Shown: one piece after another, positions 24,568-32,377 of the stretch
Layout: the number at the start of each line of letters is the position of its first letter
Position numbering within the stretch: position 1 is the stretch's first letter
Origin: Acidimicrobiaceae bacterium
GTDB taxonomy: Bacteria > Actinomycetota > Acidimicrobiia > Acidimicrobiales > RAAP-2
Direction of reading: 5' to 3'
Assembly (NCBI GenBank): GCA_003164275.1
Contig: PLSY01000253.1
Span: forward strand, 22,981-64,926
DNA: 41,946 bases
Notes under the pieces: model-generated
Databases searched by the model: none
Told to the model about the DNA's origin: nothing
What the model saw: the letters and a program-made list of their open reading frames with translations, nothing else
Position numbers and translations under genes: made by a program

Positions 24568-24694
24568 AGGCAAGAACGGCCTTGACCGCACCTTCCATCC
24601 CGACGAGATCACGCACCGGCTCTGACCATCTGCACAATCCCGAACCACCATCCAGCTCGCCGCTTTACCTACGGCGTGTGCTGGAATGTGAGGC

Positions 24695-25330
24695 ATGCCG
24701 AACGTGGTGACAATCTCCGCCTCCTATGGGTCGCACGGCGACATGATTGGACGAGCGCTCGCCGGACGTCTGGCCATACCCTTCTTGGACCGTGCCATAC
24801 CGGCCTCGGTGGCAAAGGAGATCACCCTTCCCAGCCCAGAGATGGCTGAGAGCCTGGATGAGCCGACACCCGGTCGATGGGATCGCTTTGTTGCCGCCAT
24901 GGCGAACACTCCGAACTTGGCTGGCCCGGACTCCCTCAGGGCCGAGAAGTTCGACACACCCGAGGATTTTCGCCAGGCCGCCGAGAGACGCCTGAAGGAG
25001 TTGGCCGAAACCACCGGTGCCGTGGTTCTCGGTCGTGGCGGCATGGTGGTGCTGGCCGGCAGGCCGAATGTCCTCTGTGTTCGCCTCGATGGCCCGGTCG
25101 AGAGGCGTATCGCCCAAGTCGTGGCTTTGGGCATCGCCGAGAAGGACGCCCGCCAGGGCCAGCGGGATGTCGATCGGGCGCGTGAGGCCTATACGAGGGT
25201 GTTCTTCAACGCTCGCCAGGACGATCCCTCGCTCTATCACCTCATCCTGGACGCCACGGCGGTCAGCGTCGAGGCATGCGTTGACGTCATCGAACGAGCA
25301 GCACTCGACCGATTCAGCGGTGGACGGTAG
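24695..25330 (+). CDS. Cytidylate kinase-like family protein
   Basis: A 211-residue P-loop-type kinase of the cytidylate-kinase-2-like family. The start TISASYGSHGDMIGRALAGRLAIPFLDRAI corresponds to the phosphate-binding loop followed by the substrate-binding DR. It then has AVVLGRGGMVVLAGRPNVLCVRLDGPVERRI, DVDRAREAYTRVFFNA (lid-like, with Arg and Tyr) and LYHLILDATAVSVEACV. The first loop lacks the canonical GKS/T Lys, as in many members of this group (SREYGSGG type). It probably phosphorylates a nucleotide or other small substrate, but essential CMP kinase activity cannot be assumed. It starts at ATG 24695 with GTGAGG just upstream. Confidence 0.82.
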   Translation: MPNVVTISASYGSHGDMIGRALAGRLAIPFLDRAIPASVAKEITLPSPEMAESLDEPTPGRWDRFVAAMANTPNLAGPDSLRAEKFDTPEDFRQAAERRLKELAETTGAVVLGRGGMVVLAGRPNVLCVRLDGPVERRIAQVVALGIAEKDARQGQRDVDRAREAYTRVFFNARQDDPSLYHLILDATAVSVEACVDVIERAALDRFSGGR

Positions 25331-25401
25331 CCGCACCAGCTGTGGACAGGAGGGGACGGGATGTGATCAGGCATAGCCGACGTCCATGTGACCCTCTTCC
25401 G

Positions 25402-25407
25402 TACCCT
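25402..25407 (+). promoter_or_regulatory. -10 box TACCCT before a mini-ORF
   Basis: TACCCT, six bases (CTGAGA), then GTG 25414: the same spacing as the leaderless genes in this window. Confidence 0.35.
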
Positions 25408-25413
25408 CTGAGA

Positions 25414-25464
25414 GTGGAGCCGACCGGCGACGCCTCTTGTGCCGCTCGAAAGTATCCTCTGTGA
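25414..25464 (+). CDS. Sixteen-codon leader ORF overlapping the next gene
   Basis: GTG 25414 opens a 16-codon frame (MEPTGDASCAARKYPL) whose TGA stop overlaps the GTG start at 25461 as GTGA. A TACCCT box is six bases upstream. Mycobacteria are known to use leaderless upstream ORFs to couple or attenuate translation, so this may be a leader peptide for the downstream gene. Chance is the alternative; the frame is too short to judge on composition. Confidence 0.35.
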   Translation: MEPTGDASCAARKYPL

Positions 25465-26234
25465 CCTCGCTCCAGGGGGTCACCGCATGGACCGGCTACG
25501 ACCTCAGGGGCGGCGCCTCGCCAGAACTGGCCACGGAAGCCTTTGCTCGTGCGCCGATGCCGCCGACTTTCGACGCAGCCGAGCGCTTTGAGCTCCTGGC
25601 TGTCGCTGCCCGCGGGTTCAGGCCACCCCGGTTCTTGAGCATCGCCGAGTCCTCCGACGACCGGGACTTCGGCCCCGGGATCGAACTCGGCGAGAGTCAC
25701 GAGGGTCTCAGGGAAACGTGGTCGTTGCTGTACCGCCACGTGGCCGAGACGGGTCCGAGACGAGCCGCACCGTACGGGTTGTACCTCCTCGGGGTGAACC
25801 CGCCAGCCGAGGTGACTGACTCGGAGCTCGAGGCCTTCAACGACTTCTACACGCACGTCCACCTTCCCGAGGTGGCCGAACGTCGTCACGCTTTGCGCGC
25901 CGTACGCTACGAACTCCTCCGAGAGGTCCGTCGGCCCTATAACGGAGCGCCCCGCTATCTCGCCGTCTACGAAGTGGACGAGGAGGGAGCGTCCAATCGT
26001 CGACATACCGGGCCTGCCTACTCGGCCGGTCCAGACGTCTGGCGACGCCATACGACGCCGTGGCGGCTCTGGTATCGCCAACTCGCGGCACTAGACAGGA
26101 CAACCACGCCTAGCGCTACGGACCACGGGGAAAGACTGCGCAGTCCAGATCCAGTGCGCCAGGGCCTGGTCGCCAGCGCCGCAGCGCCACTGCGCCGTAT
26201 CCAATCGAGGACTTGGCCTGCCGTTCCTTGTTGA
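25461..26234 (+). CDS. Dimeric alpha-beta barrel (EthD-like) protein
   Basis: About 257 residues. The central part reads APYGLYLLGVNPPAEV, then EAFNDFYTHVHLPEVAERRHALRAVRYELL and APRYLAVYEVDEEGA, the ferredoxin-like alpha/beta pattern of EthD/dimeric alpha-beta barrel proteins, where the Asn/Tyr/His in NDFYTHVHLPE line the pocket. A related half-domain seems to precede it (residues about 15-70), so it may be a tandem arrangement. GTG 25461 overlaps the stop of a tiny leader ORF; TTG 25437 is an alternative. The C-terminal 45 residues are low-complexity and may be non-conserved. The substrate is unknown; relatives act in catabolic pathways of aromatic or ether compounds. Confidence 0.7.
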   Translation: MTSLQGVTAWTGYDLRGGASPELATEAFARAPMPPTFDAAERFELLAVAARGFRPPRFLSIAESSDDRDFGPGIELGESHEGLRETWSLLYRHVAETGPRRAAPYGLYLLGVNPPAEVTDSELEAFNDFYTHVHLPEVAERRHALRAVRYELLREVRRPYNGAPRYLAVYEVDEEGASNRRHTGPAYSAGPDVWRRHTTPWRLWYRQLAALDRTTTPSATDHGERLRSPDPVRQGLVASAAAPLRRIQSRTWPAVPC

Positions 26235-26257
26235 GGTCCCCTCGGCCAGCAGCGCCT

Positions 26258-26587
26258 CTATCGGGCCTCATCAACGGTCACTTCGGCCGTCGGATCAGCC
26301 TCGAGGCGATCATCAGGAATCGGCAGGCCGCTAACGATCGAGGCCCCGTAGATACCAGCGTCAAGGCGCTTTTGGGCACGGTCGATCGCCTCCATATGTT
26401 CCCGCAGCTGGGCGGCCACAGAGTCGTCGGTTCCCTGCTCGGCCAGCGGCTCAGCGGAGTCAAACATGTCCCCAGGCTGGTTGGCCGCGGCGCGGTCAGC
26501 CCGGCCTTCTTCATCCAGGTCGTCGATCAGCTGTTGCGTTCGCTCCCGCTCCAGTGAAAGCAGCTGCTGTGCCCTCTCGTGTTCCAT
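26258..26587 (-). CDS. DksA/TraR-like protein without zinc-finger cysteines
   Basis: A 109-residue protein. The first two thirds form a charged coiled coil (EHERAQQLLSLERERTQQLIDDL, then VAAQLREHMEAIDRAQKRLDAG) with an acidic tip (EQGTDDSV). The end reads IYGASIVSGLPIPDDRLEADPTAE, which aligns with the DksA/TraR zinc finger YGxCxxCGxPIxxxRLEAxPxAxxC, but every cysteine is replaced. Such proteins enter the secondary channel of RNA polymerase to alter initiation. Zinc-independent DksA variants are known elsewhere. ATG 26587 has a GAGGAG Shine-Dalgarno six bases ahead and is preferred to GTG 26593. It is divergent from RNase D. Whether it still binds polymerase is inference. Confidence 0.8.
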   Translation of the reverse strand: MEHERAQQLLSLERERTQQLIDDLDEEGRADRAAANQPGDMFDSAEPLAEQGTDDSVAAQLREHMEAIDRAQKRLDAGIYGASIVSGLPIPDDRLEADPTAEVTVDEAR

Positions 26588-26737
26588 GGCCACTCCTCGC
26601 TCGTTGGCCTCATGCTAGCGATCGATGTTGTCTGCACTATGCGCTCTCCATCGCATGTCCCTTCCTGCAGGCGCTCTCGCTCGAGAGCTGGGCCGTCCTG
26701 ATCGGCGCAATGAGGCCCGTACCGAAGTTGCTTGGGC

Positions 26738-26743
26738 TACGTT
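26738..26743 (+). promoter_or_regulatory. -10 box TACGTT of RNase D gene
   Basis: TACGTT, seven bases, then GTG 26751. It selects GTG 26751 over upstream in-frame codons. Confidence 0.45.
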
Positions 26744-26750
26744 CCTGGCA

Positions 26751-27938
26751 GTGAGCAACTCGGACCTGACTCCCCTCTTAGTCACTGACCCCGCTCACTT
26801 GGCCGCTCTTTGCGACGAGGTGATCGATGAGGAGGTCTATGCCATCGACACCGAATTCCACACGGAACGGAGGTACTGGCCGAAGCTGGCCCTCATCCAG
26901 TTGGGCTGGGCCGACAAGGTGGCACTGGTAGACCCCTTGTCGGTCGACCCCGCTCCGCTGAGCCGCCTGTTTGCGGGGCCAGGCATCGCCGTTGCCCACG
27001 CCGCTGGGCAGGATCTCGACCTCTTGCACACCGCCTGCGGAGTTGCTCCGGCAAACGTGTTCGACACCCAGATTGCCGCTGGTTTCCTCGGGATGTCCAC
27101 CCCGTCCCTCTCCCGCCTGGTCGACCAGATGCTCGGGATCAGTCTCCCGAAAACGGATCAGTTGTCCGATTGGCTGCACCGCCCGATTCCTCCCGAGCAG
27201 CTCACCTATGCGGCCGGAGACGTACTTCACCTGTTGGCTCTTCGGTCGTCCATGATCGGTCAACTCACCGAGCGTGGACGCCTCACCTGGGCACTGGAGG
27301 AATGCGCCCAAGTCCTATCCAGTCGCAGGGTGGACGTGGTTCCCGAGCGTGCCTGGTGGAAGGTTGGGGACGTACGCAAACTGAGCGGACGCTCGCGAGG
27401 GGTGGCCCAAGAGGTAGCGGCCTGGCGGGAGCGCCGAGCCGCGGCGGTCGATCGGCCGCGCCGAAGTGTCTTGTCGGACCTCGCCGTCCTCACAATCGCC
27501 CAACGGCCACCGCTCAATCGTCACGACCTGGAAAGACTCCGGGGCGTTGATGCACGCCATCTGTCCGGCGGAGCGGCCACCGAGATCCTCGAGGCCGTCC
27601 GCCGAGGGCAAGCCCTAGGGCCCGACGAGCTGCGGCTTCCCCCCGATGCCAACGAGGCGATGGCCTCCCAGGTGGCGGTAGCGGTGTGCGCCGGGGTGGT
27701 GCGCCAGATCGCCGACGAGCTCCAGTTCGACCAGAGCCTGTTGGCCACCCGGGCAGATATCGCCCAGCTCGTGACTGGCGAACCCAGCCGACTTGACCGG
27801 GGCTGGCGAGGGGCCATCGCCGGCGATCCCATTCGGCGGCTGCTGGCCGGGGACGTGGCTGCCGCCTTCGAACCAGATGGCCGCTTGGTGCTCGAGTCGC
27901 GTTCGCACCTTGCCGAGCAAGACGCTCTCGGTTCCTGA
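26751..27938 (+). CDS. rnd: Ribonuclease D
   Basis: A 395-residue DEDD-family 3'-5' exoribonuclease that trims tRNA and other structured RNA precursors. Exo I is AIDTEFHTE (Asp33, Glu35), exo II VAHAAGQDLDLLH, and exo III YAAGDVLHLL (the DEDDy Tyr). The C-terminal half carries an HRDC-type domain (PRRSVLSDLAVLTIAQRPP, then LERLRGVD) and a second HRDC-like segment. The length fits bacterial RNase D (about 375-425). GTG 26751 starts it behind TACGTT; codons further upstream do not look coding. A hairpin with a T-run follows immediately. It is divergent from the DksA-like gene with 163 bases between starts. Confidence 0.94.
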   Translation: MSNSDLTPLLVTDPAHLAALCDEVIDEEVYAIDTEFHTERRYWPKLALIQLGWADKVALVDPLSVDPAPLSRLFAGPGIAVAHAAGQDLDLLHTACGVAPANVFDTQIAAGFLGMSTPSLSRLVDQMLGISLPKTDQLSDWLHRPIPPEQLTYAAGDVLHLLALRSSMIGQLTERGRLTWALEECAQVLSSRRVDVVPERAWWKVGDVRKLSGRSRGVAQEVAAWRERRAAAVDRPRRSVLSDLAVLTIAQRPPLNRHDLERLRGVDARHLSGGAATEILEAVRRGQALGPDELRLPPDANEAMASQVAVAVCAGVVRQIADELQFDQSLLATRADIAQLVTGEPSRLDRGWRGAIAGDPIRRLLAGDVAAAFEPDGRLVLESRSHLAEQDALGS

Positions 27939-27973
27939 CCTGGTTGGGAGCACGGACTCCCGTGACCAGTTTT
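27939..27973 (+). terminator. Intrinsic terminator of rnd
   Basis: CTGGT-T-GGGAG, loop CACGGA, CTCCC-GTG-ACCAG (27940-27969): a ten-pair stem with one internal loop, followed directly by TTTT. It begins right after the rnd stop codon. Confidence 0.75.
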
Positions 27974-28360
27974 CCCCCGTGGCTACGAAGAAGTCAGTGG
28001 CCTGAGGCGCTGGGCGCGACGAAGACGAGCAGGTCGTCGGTCGGTGGCATCGGTAGCTTGGGTGGGTCGCCGTGTTCGGCCTGGAGAGCCACGGAGACCA
28101 AGAGGAGACCAATGGACCCGAACCACGAACGGATGCTCTGGTGAATCACCGACTGCACGTTCCTGCACATCTCGACCGGGGCGGTCCGTCCGGCGGAGGC
28201 TTCGTGAGCATTGGCTGTCGGAATTTATGCCGAACTCACCCGGGCGAGACCGGCTGTGAGGACGGCGTTTCTCCGACCTCGGCGCCAGCGGCCAAGTGCG
28301 GCGGATGGCTCCGGACCGCCCTCGCATCGGTGCTCGACCGGCGTAGACGAGGAGCGTTGA
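27974..28360. other. Intergenic region with a possible mini-ORF
   Basis: No convincing gene. AAGAGGAG precedes ATG 28112, which opens a ten-codon frame (MDPNHERMLW) ending in TGA 28142-28144. This may be a leader peptide or chance. Longer open frames on both strands lack motifs. Confidence 0.35.
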
Positions 28361-30082
28361 ATGGCGCCTCTTGATCCGGCCACGGTGGATCTCATCATCG
28401 CCGGGGGGACAGTGGTCGACGGCTCGGGTGGCTCGCCTTTGCGGGCCGATGTCGGGGTGGCGAACGGTCACATCGTCTTCGTCGATGGAGATCCGAAGGC
28501 CCGGCATCAGTCAAAGGAGAGGATCGACGCGACTGGCCTGATCGTCGCCCCTGGATTCATCGATATTCATACCCACTATGACGCGCAGGTCTTCTGGGAC
28601 CCCACCTGCGCCCCGTCGTCCCTTTACGGTGTCACGACGGTATTTGCCGGCAATTGTGGGTTTTCCATCGCTCCCCTGCAGGGCGATCCGGAGTACCTGA
28701 TGCGGCTCCTCGCCCGTGTCGAGGGAATACCCCTCCCAGCGCTGCACGCCGGCGTCCCTTGGGGCTGGCACTCGTTTGACGACTATCTGACCACCGTCGC
28801 CGATAGAGGTCTGGGGGTCAATTTCGGCGCACTGGCAGGGCATTCAACCATTCGCCGGGCTGTGCTCGGGGAGCGATCCGGTACCAGCGATCTACGGCCC
28901 GGTGAGCTCGATGCCATGTGCGAACTCTTGGCCGAATGCCTCAGAGGTGGGGCCATCGGGTTCTCGTCGTCGTGGGCTGGCACCCATGTCGACGGCGATG
29001 GGAATCCCGTCCCCTCTCGGGCCGCCTCCCGGCAAGAGCTGCTCGCATTGTGCGGCGTACTGGCTGGGTTTCCCGGGACACAAGTCGAGTTCATCCCTAC
29101 GAACGGCCCCTACGAGGACGAACACGTCGAGATGATGACGGCGATGGCCCTGGCTGCCCGGTCCCCGTTGAACTGGAACATCCTCATTCCTCGCAGCGCA
29201 TCCTTCACCGAGGGAAGGCTCCGATCCACAGAGCACGCAGCCGCGCAGGGTGCGACAGTGGTCGGCCTGTCCTACCCCGATGTGATCAGAGGACGGGTGT
29301 CATTCCTGTCGTCGGGCTTCGACTCACTACCGGGTTGGGCCGAGACGATGACACTCGAACCGGCAGAGAAGTTGGCCGCCTTGAAGGACCCGGCGTGCCG
29401 GGCCCGGCTTCGCTCGGGGGCACGGGCGGCCCAGTCCTCCGGCATGGCGACGGCCCACTACGAGGGAATGATCGTCGAAGAGACCCACCACCCGTTGAAT
29501 GATGCAGCTCGCGGCCGCACGGTAGGCGCCATTGCCGTGGAGACTGGTCGTGACCCCTTCGATGTTCTCTGCGACATCGTCGTCGGCGACGAGCTCCGAA
29601 CGGGACTGGTTCCCCCACCCTCGGCCGTCGACGCCGAGGCCTGGGCGGTACGGGTGAAGACATGGACCGATGAGCGGGTAGTGCTGGGCGCCTCAGACGC
29701 CGGAGCGCACCTGGACATGTTGAGCACGTTCGACTATCCGGCCCGGCTTCTCGCCTTGTCACGCCAATTTGTCGAGCTTCCCATCGAGCAGGCAGTCCAT
29801 CAGCTGACTCAGGTCCCGGCCCGCCTCTACGGGCTGAAGGACCGAGGACTCGTCTCGCCTGGTCAGTGGGCGGATCTCGTTCTATTCGAGGCGGAGAGCG
29901 TTGATGCTGGGCCGGTGTCTTGGCGAGCCGACCTCCCAGCCGGATCCGGCCGCCTCTACTCCGAACCCGTCGGCATCGCCTCGGTCCTCGTGAACGGGCG
30001 AGAGATCGTCCGCAGCGGTTCGACTACAGGCGAGCTTCCCGGAGCAGTTCTTCGACGGGGCATTGACACGGCAAGCGACTGA
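28361..30082 (+). CDS. N-acyl-D-amino-acid deacylase-like amidohydrolase
   Basis: A 573-residue amidohydrolase-superfamily enzyme of the D-aminoacylase branch. It opens DLIIAGGTVVDGSGGSPLRADVGV and has the metal motif APGFIDIHTHYDAQVFWDP (His70, His72), the GVTTVFAGNCGFSIAP loop with Cys99 that replaces a metal ligand in this branch, EFIPTNGPYEDE, and LGASDAGAHLDMLS with the catalytic Asp. The C-terminal PVGIASVLVNGREIVRSG returns to the composite beta-sandwich. The family hydrolyses N-acyl-D-amino acids or related amides, but many members act on unknown substrates. A strong Shine-Dalgarno (GAGGAG) is six to seven bases before ATG. It is a single gene. Confidence 0.92.
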   Translation: MAPLDPATVDLIIAGGTVVDGSGGSPLRADVGVANGHIVFVDGDPKARHQSKERIDATGLIVAPGFIDIHTHYDAQVFWDPTCAPSSLYGVTTVFAGNCGFSIAPLQGDPEYLMRLLARVEGIPLPALHAGVPWGWHSFDDYLTTVADRGLGVNFGALAGHSTIRRAVLGERSGTSDLRPGELDAMCELLAECLRGGAIGFSSSWAGTHVDGDGNPVPSRAASRQELLALCGVLAGFPGTQVEFIPTNGPYEDEHVEMMTAMALAARSPLNWNILIPRSASFTEGRLRSTEHAAAQGATVVGLSYPDVIRGRVSFLSSGFDSLPGWAETMTLEPAEKLAALKDPACRARLRSGARAAQSSGMATAHYEGMIVEETHHPLNDAARGRTVGAIAVETGRDPFDVLCDIVVGDELRTGLVPPPSAVDAEAWAVRVKTWTDERVVLGASDAGAHLDMLSTFDYPARLLALSRQFVELPIEQAVHQLTQVPARLYGLKDRGLVSPGQWADLVLFEAESVDAGPVSWRADLPAGSGRLYSEPVGIASVLVNGREIVRSGSTTGELPGAVLRRGIDTASD

Positions 30083-30281
30083 CTCGGGACGGTCGCCACG
30101 ATCAGGCCCGGAACGACAGCGCGGCGGTTCGTCGAAGGAGTGTCCTGGCGGTCGCCATCAATGGGATGCGCCAGTTTTCAGCGTACCGACTCGTTGTCGT
30201 GAAGGCAGCAGGGACAGGTGAGCTCGGCCACAAGTGCTTCGACTTGCCTGTCCGGTTGACCGCATGAATCCGGATGGCCAG

Positions 30282-31484
30282 CTACCAAAGCCTTCTCAGC
30301 TGAGCTCCCTCACGCCGGACCTTCAGCTGCACCTCCCGCTCGGCCGGAGTGACGACCGGTGTGTCCGCCGGCAGGTGAGCACGAATATCGGCGAAGGGAA
30401 CCTTCTTGATGGTCGGATCCGGATAGTTGCTCGCTCGGTTCCAGCGCATTTGAATGATGCCCCACGGATAGTCGGCTTTGTCTAGCCAGTTGGGTACACC
30501 GGGGTCCAGCCTCGAGATGACCGCTCGGAACTTCCCGTCGCTATCGAGGCGTGCCTGGCTGTCATTCAGGCTCGATTGCCGGTTAACCCAGTCAACAGTG
30601 CAGAAACGGTCGTCGCCCACCAGTGCCTGCCAATACCGACAGGACTCGGGCAGCTCGGTCTCGATGACGAGGGCCTCGTCGTCGTCGATCTCGTGGATTC
30701 CGTCGTAGTAGGCCTGTTTCGGAAGGCCGCCCATGGAGTCGATCTTCCCCGAGCGCAGGAACGTGTTGACCCCATGGTGTTTGCGGTAATAGCGGACGAG
30801 CTCCATGTCGAATGCGATCATGCCTTCGATCCAGGTGGCCAGCTCCGAGAATCGTCGCGCCGACTCCTCTGGCGACATGTCAGCGCCACCCTGGTCGAGG
30901 CGCTGGATCGCAACTCGGGCATCGACCTCGCGGCTCCAGTCGCACGAGCACCTGCGCATTAGGAGCCGAACCGTCCTCGAGTCGAGCGGCCACCAGTCCC
31001 CAGTGTGCCCAGCGGGACGCTCGGCACTGAGCACCACGTTGAAGTGTCCATTTTCATCGAGGGCCAGGTCATCGAGATCGTGGGTTGCCGCCACGGCCGC
31101 CGCCTCTTCGATATAGGCGGGACTCAACATGTCGAATGTCTGCTGAGTGATCTCGACAAAGCGCGTGGTGCCGCGATAGCCGGAGATCTCGTAGGCGCCC
31201 GCCGGATCGACTTCGGTGGTGGAGTAGATATAGTCCGGATCCGGGCCACCCTGGTTGAATGCGAAGTTCCACAGTGGCATGAACGCGGGCCGGCGGGCAT
31301 CGGTGTAGACACGGCACAGATAGCCGCATGACAAGATCGAGAGCGCCAGTCGGTTCATGTCCTGGGACTCGGCCTCGGTCGCCCCTTCCGGCCGCCATCT
31401 AGCCATCAAGTTTTCTCCGACTGGCTCAAGGGCCTGCATCTGCTCGGCCCAACTTGGCAACGGGTTCGAACTGGATGTGGTCAT
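30282..31484 (-). CDS. DUF1214 domain-containing protein
   Basis: A 400-residue protein. The C-terminal half has the DUF1214 pattern: VDWVNRQSSLNDSQARLDSDGKFRAVISRLDPGVPNWLDKADYPWGIIQMRW. The N-terminal half reads WAEQMQALEPVGENLMARW and RPAFMPLWNFAFNQGGPDPDYIYSTTEVDPAGAYEISGYRG. It is a soluble, uncharacterised type frequently found beside sulfotransferases in actinobacteria, as here with a sulfotransferase remnant 26 bases upstream. ATG 31484 has a strong GGGAGGG ribosome site and is preferred to upstream in-frame codons reaching 31637, which overlap the remnant. Function unknown. Confidence 0.9.
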   Translation of the reverse strand: MTTSSSNPLPSWAEQMQALEPVGENLMARWRPEGATEAESQDMNRLALSILSCGYLCRVYTDARRPAFMPLWNFAFNQGGPDPDYIYSTTEVDPAGAYEISGYRGTTRFVEITQQTFDMLSPAYIEEAAAVAATHDLDDLALDENGHFNVVLSAERPAGHTGDWWPLDSRTVRLLMRRCSCDWSREVDARVAIQRLDQGGADMSPEESARRFSELATWIEGMIAFDMELVRYYRKHHGVNTFLRSGKIDSMGGLPKQAYYDGIHEIDDDEALVIETELPESCRYWQALVGDDRFCTVDWVNRQSSLNDSQARLDSDGKFRAVISRLDPGVPNWLDKADYPWGIIQMRWNRASNYPDPTIKKVPFADIRAHLPADTPVVTPAEREVQLKVRREGAQLRRLW

Positions 31485-31509
31485 GTCATTCCCTCCCTGT
31501 GGGTCTTGG

Positions 31510-31836
31510 TCAACCTTCGAGCTCGACGTCGAAGTGGCGAATGTAGAAGTCATACTCGGACCGAAGTTGTGCGATGCCAAGACCGAACTGGTCCGGGCTA
31601 TACGAATGACTCCCGTGCGCCCCGGAGCGATTGGCACGCTGCCAGTCAGAGCATGACTCCTCGACCTGAGCGCTCAGCTCCAAGCCTGAGAATTTGTAGA
31701 TGCTGCTCATGGTAGCCATGGGGTCGGTGATCAGGTCGCCGTGATGGACGTCGAAAAGGCGGAAGTCACCAATCCTGGCCCGGGCAGCCAATGCGTTCTC
31801 AATGCCGATTCGAAGGTGTCGAGAGGCTTCTGGACC
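31510..31836 (-). pseudogene. Truncated sulfotransferase (C-terminal fragment)
   Basis: This frame reads ALAARARIGDFRLFDVHHGDL, ITDPMATMSSIYKFSGLEL and GAHGSHSYSPDQFGLGIAQL, matching the C-terminal third of bacterial sulfotransferases (VDVHYxDLxxDP...IYxxFGLEL...GxHGSHxYSxxEFGL). The PAPS-binding N-terminus with the P-loop-like RxGT motif is missing; the frame closes at TAA 31891. Upstream, QKPLDTF in the +1 frame may continue the sequence, suggesting a frameshift near 31815. It ends 25 bases before DUF1214. A remnant gene is the simplest reading; expression as a short protein from TTG 31791 is possible but unlikely to be active. Confidence 0.7.
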
Positions 31837-31979
31837 GACCCGCCGCAGATGGCGCTCGTGTCGCCCCTCGCGCCAAGGCCCACGTACCCCTTACTCGTGC
31901 TTCCCGCCGTACGAACTCGCAACGTTGCTACGCGCTTACTGATGCGAGCAGCGTTGGGACGTCGACTTCATGCAAAGGA

Positions 31980-32321
31980 CTATAGGACTTCAGATTCCGA
32001 CGTGTCGGCCTCAACCGACCGGCGCATTCTCAGCCAGTCGGCTGGCTCTGCGGCTACCCAGGATCGGAACGACATGGTTCGCTCTGGGCCAGTTGCGCCC
32101 CCAGCAGTGGCTGGATTTGAGCCGCCGATAAAACGGCACCAGTTCGGCAGCCCTTCAATAGCTGGGGCACTGCCCTTGGCGGAGGCGGCCGGCACCCCGA
32201 GCAGAAGGTCGTGCAGCCTGCCGAGACGCTGACGCAGCTCGGCCACCTCGATGCGGAGCCTGTGGAGCTCGGCCACGTCGTGGTAGAGACTCTGGCCTCC
32301 GCTGGGATCATCCTCGGCCAT
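31980..32321 (-). CDS. Hypothetical coiled-coil protein
   Basis: A 113-residue protein, unrecognised. Residues about 10-42 form an amphipathic coiled coil (YHDVAELHRLRIEVAELRQRL, GRLHDLLLG). The rest is Gly/Ser/Ala-rich with Trp-containing patches (GLPNWCRFIGG, SFRSWVAAEPADWLRMRR). A good -10 (TACAAT) lies five bases before ATG 32321, which is the main reason to accept it. It sits between the truncated sulfotransferase and the Stf0 gene, 56 bases from the Stf0 stop. It could be read through from Stf0. Confidence 0.45.
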   Translation of the reverse strand: MAEDDPSGGQSLYHDVAELHRLRIEVAELRQRLGRLHDLLLGVPAASAKGSAPAIEGLPNWCRFIGGSNPATAGGATGPERTMSFRSWVAAEPADWLRMRRSVEADTSESEVL

Positions 32322-32326
32322 TTCGC

Positions 32327-32332
32327 ATTGTA
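32327..32332 (-). promoter_or_regulatory. -10 box TACAAT before hypothetical gene
   Basis: Minus-strand TACAAT (5 of 6 to TATAAT), five bases (GCGAA), then ATG 32321. Confidence 0.4.
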
Positions 32333-32377
32333 TCGACCGAGCAACAACGATTCTTGGTCGGTAGGCTGGTCTAACGA

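Noticed and set aside
28072..28374. 100-residue plus-strand frame overlapping the amidohydrolase start
   Set aside because: No motif; it runs into the well-supported ATG 28361 with Shine-Dalgarno.
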